32,221 nucleotides of DNA from Clostridiales bacterium (lineage in GTDB: Bacteria; Bacillota; Clostridia; Lachnospirales; Lachnospiraceae): NCBI GenBank assembly GCA_021202175.1, contig JAJQDO010000334.1, positions 1 through 32,221 of the forward strand. Reading direction: 5' to 3'. Positions 26,927 through 32,221 of this stretch are shown here, in pieces. The notes below the pieces were generated by a model that saw only the letters and a list, made by a program, of their open reading frames with translations, made no database searches and was not told the origin of the DNA. A program made the position numbers and the translations under genes. Each line of letters starts with the position of its first letter. The first letter of the stretch is position 1.

Positions 26927-28528
26927 ATGGGATTATATTTCAATCCGGGATATGGTGGATTCGAGGAGATCAGAAGAGATATTTATGTAGATAAAACAGG
27001 CTTGATTACTCATATGAACAGCTTAATTGGAAAACCGAAACCCCTGGTCTGTTTTAGCAGACCCCGGAGGTTTGGAAAGACATTTGCCGCCGATATGCTG
27101 TGTGCGTATTACGATAAAAGCTGTGATTCCAGGTTTTTGTTTAAAGACCTGGAAGTGGGCAAATCAGATAGTTTTGATACGTATATCAATCGTTTTAATG
27201 TCCTTTCTTTTGATATGACGGGTTTTATAGCGGATGCAAAAGAACATGAGACCAACGTACTCGCAGAGATGCAGACTGCTCTTCTGGAAGAAATCAGGGA
27301 GGCGTTTCTCGGTTGCGTGGATGAGAAGGAAAAAAGTCTGGGAAGCGCTTTGTATGATGCTGTTTCCAGGGGAAATTCGAAATTTGTGTTTGTGATTGAT
27401 GAGTGGGATGCCCTGTTTCGAGAGTTTAAGGATGACCACAAGCTGCAAGAAGATTATATTTTGTTTTTAAGAGGACTTTTTAAGAATAAGGACCGAACAA
27501 AAAAGACGATTGCGGCAGCATATATGACAGGCATTCTCCCGGTAAAAAAATATGGAACGGAATCGGCATTATCTGATTTTAAGGAATATACGATGACAAA
27601 TCCTGGAAAGCTAGCGGAATATGTGGGATTTACAGAGACAGAAGTGAGACGGTTGTGCAAGGAGTATCATGTGGACTTTGAAGAACTGCAGGCTTGGTAT
27701 GATGGATATTCTTTCAGCCGAATCAGTCACGTGTACAGTCCAAACTCAGTGATGAATGCCATAACGGAAGGAGAGATCCATAATTATTGGGCACAGACAG
27801 GTTCTTTTGAAAGTCTGAAGAGATATATCTGCATGAACTATGATGGCCTGAAGGATATCGTTGTCTCCATGCTTGGCGGTGAGTCTGTTAGAATGAAGAT
27901 CAGCACCTTTCAGAATGATATTACTTCATTTAAAAGCGCCGATGATGTTTTGACTTTGCTTATTCATTTTGGTTATATCGCTTATGATCAGAAAAAACGA
28001 ATGGTAATTATTCCTAATCTGGAAGTTTCGGAAGTGTTTGAAGATGCAGTAAGCGGAGATTACTGGGGATCGGTAGGCGATGCTATTGCGGATTCAGAGA
28101 ATCTGCTGGATGCCACGATTCGCCGCGATGAAAATGCAGTGGCAGATGCTCTGGAAAAAATCCATGATTCTGTTTCTTCCGTATTACAATATAATAATGA
28201 AGCCTCCTTGAGATGTGCGATTACGATTGCTTATTATACTGCAAAAAGATTTTACAATGTTGTCCGGGAACTTCCGGAAGGAAAAGGATTTGCGGATTTG
28301 GCGTTTATTCCCAGAAGAGATACGGATAAGCCGGCTATGATTGTCGAATTAAAATATGATAAAGATGCAGACACTGCCATCAAACAGATTCATGATAATC
28401 GTTATGACGGAGCTCTGAAGGATTACTATGGAAATCTGCTCCTGGTTGGTATTAATTATGATAAAGAGAAGAAGAGCGGCAGCAATAAAAAGCATAGTTG
28501 CGTGATTGAACAGGTAGAGAAAGGTTGA
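26927..28528 (+). CDS. AAA-ATPase-like / PD-(D/E)XK nuclease domain protein (pfam09820 + pfam08011 type)
   Basis: YVDKTGLITHMNSLIGKPKPLVCFSRPRRFGKTFAADML (P-loop-like), FVFVIDEWDALF (Walker B), C-terminal GKGFADLAFIPRRDTDKPAMIVELKYDKDADTAIKQIHDNRY. Confidence 0.94.
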   Translation: MGLYFNPGYGGFEEIRRDIYVDKTGLITHMNSLIGKPKPLVCFSRPRRFGKTFAADMLCAYYDKSCDSRFLFKDLEVGKSDSFDTYINRFNVLSFDMTGFIADAKEHETNVLAEMQTALLEEIREAFLGCVDEKEKSLGSALYDAVSRGNSKFVFVIDEWDALFREFKDDHKLQEDYILFLRGLFKNKDRTKKTIAAAYMTGILPVKKYGTESALSDFKEYTMTNPGKLAEYVGFTETEVRRLCKEYHVDFEELQAWYDGYSFSRISHVYSPNSVMNAITEGEIHNYWAQTGSFESLKRYICMNYDGLKDIVVSMLGGESVRMKISTFQNDITSFKSADDVLTLLIHFGYIAYDQKKRMVIIPNLEVSEVFEDAVSGDYWGSVGDAIADSENLLDATIRRDENAVADALEKIHDSVSSVLQYNNEASLRCAITIAYYTAKRFYNVVRELPEGKGFADLAFIPRRDTDKPAMIVELKYDKDADTAIKQIHDNRYDGALKDYYGNLLLVGINYDKEKKSGSNKKHSCVIEQVEKG

Positions 28529-28624
28529 TTTTCCGCTATTTTTAAAAATGATACCAGATGGTTTTCAACTACCCCATGAACAGTAACATTTCTTCTGGCT
28601 AAATACCGTGCCGGTACAAATTTC

Positions 28625-28757
28625 TTGACGGCAGACGTTGGTCTGTATTATAATCGGATTGTCAAAGATATATATCTAAAATGAGATGTGGATTTTTCTG
28701 GATTTACCATTTTCGCCACACAATCACTGAGAGAGTGATTGTGTGGCATTTCTTTTG
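28625..28757 (+). ncRNA. Candidate small RNA transcription unit (promoter to terminator)
   Basis: TTGACG (28625-28630) - 18 bp - TATAAT (28649-28654); perfect 14-bp stem GCCACACAATCACT gagag AGTGATTGTGTGGC (28715-28747) followed by ATTTCTTTT. Confidence 0.45.
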
Positions 28758-28925
28758 TGAGGAGTTTTTGACTCCGTTATCCATTTTGTTTTTTGTAAAA
28801 AATGAAAATATTTCGTTAGTATTGTTTATCTGCTCATTTGCAAAGTGATATAGCATAATATGGGGTAGCCTGAAATATATAAAATATTTAGGGATTTCAC
28901 AAATCAAATAGGAGGATTTTTACAT

Positions 28926-30257
28926 ATGAACGAAACATTTATGAAAGACAAACCGGTGTTGCCGCTCATTTTTTCTATGGCGATGCCCATGGTTCTGTCA
29001 ATGTTGGTGAATTCGTTGTATAATATTATCGACAGCTATTTTTTCGCGAAAATCAGCGAAGACGCCATGACGGCATTCTCTTTGGTTTATCCGGTGCAGA
29101 ATATCATCAATGCTATTGCTATCGGTTTTGGCGTGGGCATCAGCGCAACAATTGCTATTTATCTTGGGGCTGGAGAACAGCAAAAGGCAAATGCTGCGGC
29201 AACGCATGGCTTTGCCTTATCTCTGCTTCACGGAGTGGTCATGATGGTAATTACCATTGCGATTATCCCGACTTTTCTGAAAATGTTTACCATATCGGAT
29301 TATGTGTTGGATTACGGAATCCGTTACGCCCGCATCGTATTTGCGTTTGCGATTGTGATGGCAACCAGTCTGGCATTTGAAAAGATTTTCCAGGCTGTGG
29401 GGCGGATGAAGGTCACCATGGTTGCTTTACTGGTGGGATGTATTACGAATATTATACTGGACCTGATATTGATTTTTGGATTAGGGTCTTTTCCGGCGTT
29501 AAACATTGAAGGTGCGGCAATCGCTACCGGAATCGGACAGTCCGCTACGGTAGTTGTTTATCTCGTTGTTTATGCGCGTCGTCCAACCGTAGCCAGACTT
29601 GGACGGCGATATCTTGCGCCGGTAGAAGGACTGGAAAGACAACTGTATTCTGTTGGAATACCCGCTACGCTGAATCTCGCTCTGCCATCCTTGTTAGTTT
29701 CTGCGTTGAATGCGATTCTGGCACAATATGGACAGATGTACGTGGTGATTCTTGGCATCTATTATAAGCTGCAGACATTTCTTTATCTGACAGCGAATGG
29801 ACTGGTGCAGGGGATGCGCCCGATCATCGGATATAATTATGGAGCGAAAGAATATAAACGAGTGGGACAGATTTATACATATACGCTTGTTATGAATGCG
29901 ATGATTATGTTTGTGGGAACATTGATTTGCCTCCTTGTTCCAGACCGTCTAATGGGACTATATGCGACGAATCCGGAAACCATATCCGCAGGAGCGACGG
30001 CATTACGAATCATCAGCGGTGGATTTATTATTTCTTCTATGTCGGTTACTACTTCCGGAGCATTGGAAGGTCTGGGAAAAGGGACACCTTCTTTTGTCAT
30101 CTCTTTATTTCGTTATGTGGTGATTATTATCCCGGTGGCCTTCGTTCTGGGGTGTATCTGGGGGCCGGTTGGCGTGTGGAATGCATTTTGGATAGCAGAA
30201 GGAGTGACGGCGGTGGTTGCGGTTGTGATATATCGGCGGGTGAATAGGAGAGAGTGA
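28926..30257 (+). CDS. MATE family efflux transporter
   Basis: PLIFSMAMPMVLSMLVNSLYNIIDSYFFAKISEDAMTAFSLVYPVQNI, GLVQGMRPIIGYNYGAKEYKRVGQIY. Confidence 0.95.
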   Translation: MNETFMKDKPVLPLIFSMAMPMVLSMLVNSLYNIIDSYFFAKISEDAMTAFSLVYPVQNIINAIAIGFGVGISATIAIYLGAGEQQKANAAATHGFALSLLHGVVMMVITIAIIPTFLKMFTISDYVLDYGIRYARIVFAFAIVMATSLAFEKIFQAVGRMKVTMVALLVGCITNIILDLILIFGLGSFPALNIEGAAIATGIGQSATVVVYLVVYARRPTVARLGRRYLAPVEGLERQLYSVGIPATLNLALPSLLVSALNAILAQYGQMYVVILGIYYKLQTFLYLTANGLVQGMRPIIGYNYGAKEYKRVGQIYTYTLVMNAMIMFVGTLICLLVPDRLMGLYATNPETISAGATALRIISGGFIISSMSVTTSGALEGLGKGTPSFVISLFRYVVIIIPVAFVLGCIWGPVGVWNAFWIAEGVTAVVAVVIYRRVNRRE

Positions 30258-30307
30258 GTTGAGTTCTGGATGGATTCCTATGTGTGATGCAAAAGAGGAG
30301 ATTAAAA

Positions 30308-30940
30308 ATGGATAAATTATCATTAAATCAGGTGCAAACAGCAGTTAGAACAATGTGCAGAGTAGCAGAGGAGAAAAAAGAATATTTTTCTGATTTGGAT
30401 GGCGTGATGGGGGATGCGGATTTTGGCGTTTCTCTGGCGATGGGATTTCGCAGTGTGATGAAAAGATGGGATACGTATGACGTGTCGTCTATTGGAAGCT
30501 TTCTACTCGGTGTGGCAAATCAGATTTTAAATAATACCGGTGGATGTTCCGGCCCAGTATGGGGGACTCTTTTTGAAAGGCTGGGACAAACATTTGTTGG
30601 AAAACAGGAGTTGAATCTTTCAGATATTATGGAAGGCTTTGAAAATGCTGTAGAGGGAATCAGAAAGAGGGGTGGAGCACAGCTTGGCGATAAAACAGTT
30701 GTGGATGCTCTGCAGGCCATCGTAGATTCTCTCAAAGATTCGGCTGGAAAAAACATTTGCTTAAACGAAGCGCTTGATTTGGCGGCCAGGGATGCATATG
30801 AGATGAGGGAAGTATCAAAAGATTGGATGGCCCGGAGAGGGCGACAGAGATTCACGGGAGAAAGAAGTATCGGCACCTATGATCCGGGTATCGTTGCCGT
30901 TGGTGAGATGGCTGTCGCTATTGCTGCAACGTTGAAATAA
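30308..30940 (+). CDS. Dihydroxyacetone kinase subunit L (DhaL)-like protein
   Basis: YFSDLDGVMGDADFGVSLAMGF, NNTGGCSGPVWGTLF, GDKTVVDAL, ARRGRQRFTGERSIGTYDPG. ATG 30308 preferred. Confidence 0.9.
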   Translation: MDKLSLNQVQTAVRTMCRVAEEKKEYFSDLDGVMGDADFGVSLAMGFRSVMKRWDTYDVSSIGSFLLGVANQILNNTGGCSGPVWGTLFERLGQTFVGKQELNLSDIMEGFENAVEGIRKRGGAQLGDKTVVDALQAIVDSLKDSAGKNICLNEALDLAARDAYEMREVSKDWMARRGRQRFTGERSIGTYDPGIVAVGEMAVAIAATLK

Positions 30941-30969
30941 TTAGTTCTTACCATAAAAGTTCAAAGGGG

Positions 30970-31012
30970 AAAATCCGTTTGGCCGTAATTTTGAGATCAG
31001 ACGGATTTTACT
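30970..31012 (+). terminator. Probable intrinsic terminator after dhaL-like gene
   Basis: AAATCCGT ... ACGGATTTTA, T-run weak. Confidence 0.5.
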
Positions 31013-31058
31013 TTGTCAGGAAGAGTCGTTCTGGTAAAATATAAATGATTTATGTCAA

Positions 31059-31072
31059 TGTAAACATTAGCT
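31059..31072 (+). promoter_or_regulatory. Candidate CcpA cre site upstream of the GH36 gene
   Basis: TGTAAACATTAGCT versus the cre-type consensus TGWAARCGYTWNCW: 13/14 by hand. Confidence 0.45.
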
Positions 31073-31178
31073 AAAAACTCTGCGTAACTTTAATTAAAAA
31101 ATGTATTGACAAATGCCCCAAAATAGTGAATTATAATTAAAGTGTTAGCTTAAAATGAATTAAATCAGGGAGAATATA

Positions 31179-32213
31179 ATGAACATTGTTTTTGATAAAG
31201 AAAAAGAAGTCTTTCTGTTGCAAACAGAACGCACAACTTATGGCATTACCATTGTAGATGATAGATATGTAGAACATTTATATTATGGAAGAAAGATAGA
31301 GGATACGGATATCCGCTATCTGTTGCGGGAAGAGGAATATCCTACACCGCCTTCCTCGAATCGGAGAGAAGAGGTTTCTTTCCTGAACTGTGCGCAGATG
31401 GAGTATTCCGAGACAGGGATGGGAGATTTCCGGGAGTCCGCGTTTTGTGTGCGTAGTACTGATGGTTTTCGGGCCGGTGAGCTTGCTTATGAGGGTTACG
31501 AGATTCAGAAAGGGAAACCGGAGATTCCGGGACTTCCGGCGACCTGGGGCTCGGAAGAGGATGTGATGACACTGAAGATTTTCTGTCAGGATGCTTTGCT
31601 CAGGATACGGGTGACCCTGCTGTATTCGGTATTTGCCGGGACGGATGCAATCGCTCGTTCTGTAATCGTGGAAAATGGAGGGACGGAAGCTTTTTATCTG
31701 GAAAAGGTCTTGAGTGCCTGTCTGGATATGGATGACCGTGGTTTTGAGGTGATGGGATTGTTCGGCTCCTGGGCGAGAGAACGCCATATACAGAGATTGC
31801 CATTGGGATACGGACGCCAGAATATCGCTTCCTTCCGAGGCGAGTCCAGTCACCAGGAGAGCCCCTTTATGGCGCTGGCGACGCCGGAGACCAATCAGGA
31901 GGTTGGAGAGGTTTATGCGATGAATTTCGTATATTCCGGGAACTTTATCGCGCAGGCAGAGAAGAGCCAGCATGATTCGGTGCGCATGACGATGGGGATT
32001 CATCCGGAAGGATTTACCTGGAAGTTAGAGCCCGACGAGACATTTTTTGCGCCGGAAGTGGTGATGGTTTACTCTGGAGAGGGTTTGGGAAGGATGACGT
32101 CGAGTTTCCATGATTTGTACCGGGAACATTTGATGCGTGGCCCGTGGGTGCATCGCAAGAGACCAGGAGTGGTGTACAAGTTGGAAGCGCCGTTTATTGA
32201 TTTCGTTGAATAG
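31179..32213 (+). pseudogene. GH36 alpha-galactosidase, N-terminal part ending at an apparent premature stop
   Basis: GH36 N-terminal beta-sandwich features (YEGYEIQKGKPEIPGLPATW, SHQESPFMALATPETNQEVGEVYAMNFVYSGNF, HPEGFTWKLEPDETFFAPEVVMVYSGEGLGRMTSSFHDLYREHLMRGPW) then KRPGVVYKLEAPFIDFVE-stop, exactly where the catalytic barrel should begin. Confidence 0.75.
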
Positions 32214-32221
32214 AGGGTTTT

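Noticed and set aside
26927-28528. AAA-ATPase/PD-(D/E)XK protein as part of a new defence island with Uma2
   Set aside because: Both are common stand-alone families in this type of genome and are 4 kb apart with unrelated genes between; no supporting defence neighbours.
1-32221. CRISPR arrays, tRNA or rRNA genes
   Set aside because: No regular repeat-spacer pattern, no cloverleaf or GTTCRANNC-type T-loop context, and no rRNA-like conserved blocks were recognised on either strand.

Overview
Window from a Firmicutes chromosome, probably Lachnospiraceae-like judging by gene families and codon style (an impression, not tested). It is mostly metabolic and transport genes on both strands. From left to right: a 5'-truncated Hsp70/HscC-like chaperone; a NUDIX hydrolase; a convergent ALDH / iron-ADH pair; an AraC regulator divergent from a decayed locus in which a GPH-type sugar symporter runs in frame into the C-terminal half of a GH78-like glycosidase; two small ORFs, the first possibly phage-derived; glgC-glgD; an Fe-S aldo/keto reductase; a LarC-type nickel-insertion protein with a very His-rich insert; a MATE exporter; a TPP riboswitch followed by thiM-thiE-HAD-thiD-cytX thiamine salvage genes; an unlisted 46-codon ORF; a Uma2-family protein; a truncated DUF2284-like gene; a DUF2318 + HMA-SafE-cupredoxin metal-handling pair; a PadR-DUF2812 pair with an iterated CGATATAT operator; an AAA-ATPase/PD-(D/E)XK protein; a second MATE; an orphan DhaL; and a GH36 alpha-galactosidase N-terminal part that appears to end at a premature stop. 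I did not see a convincing new multi-gene defence system, a CRISPR array, an rRNA/tRNA gene or an intact mobile element. The best leads are the symporter-glycosidase chimera, a 42-bp dispersed intergenic repeat, a candidate ~95-nt small RNA, the 46-aa small protein, the HMA-SafE-cupredoxin/DUF2318 module, and several strong palindromes. All family assignments are from reading motifs; no database search was possible.
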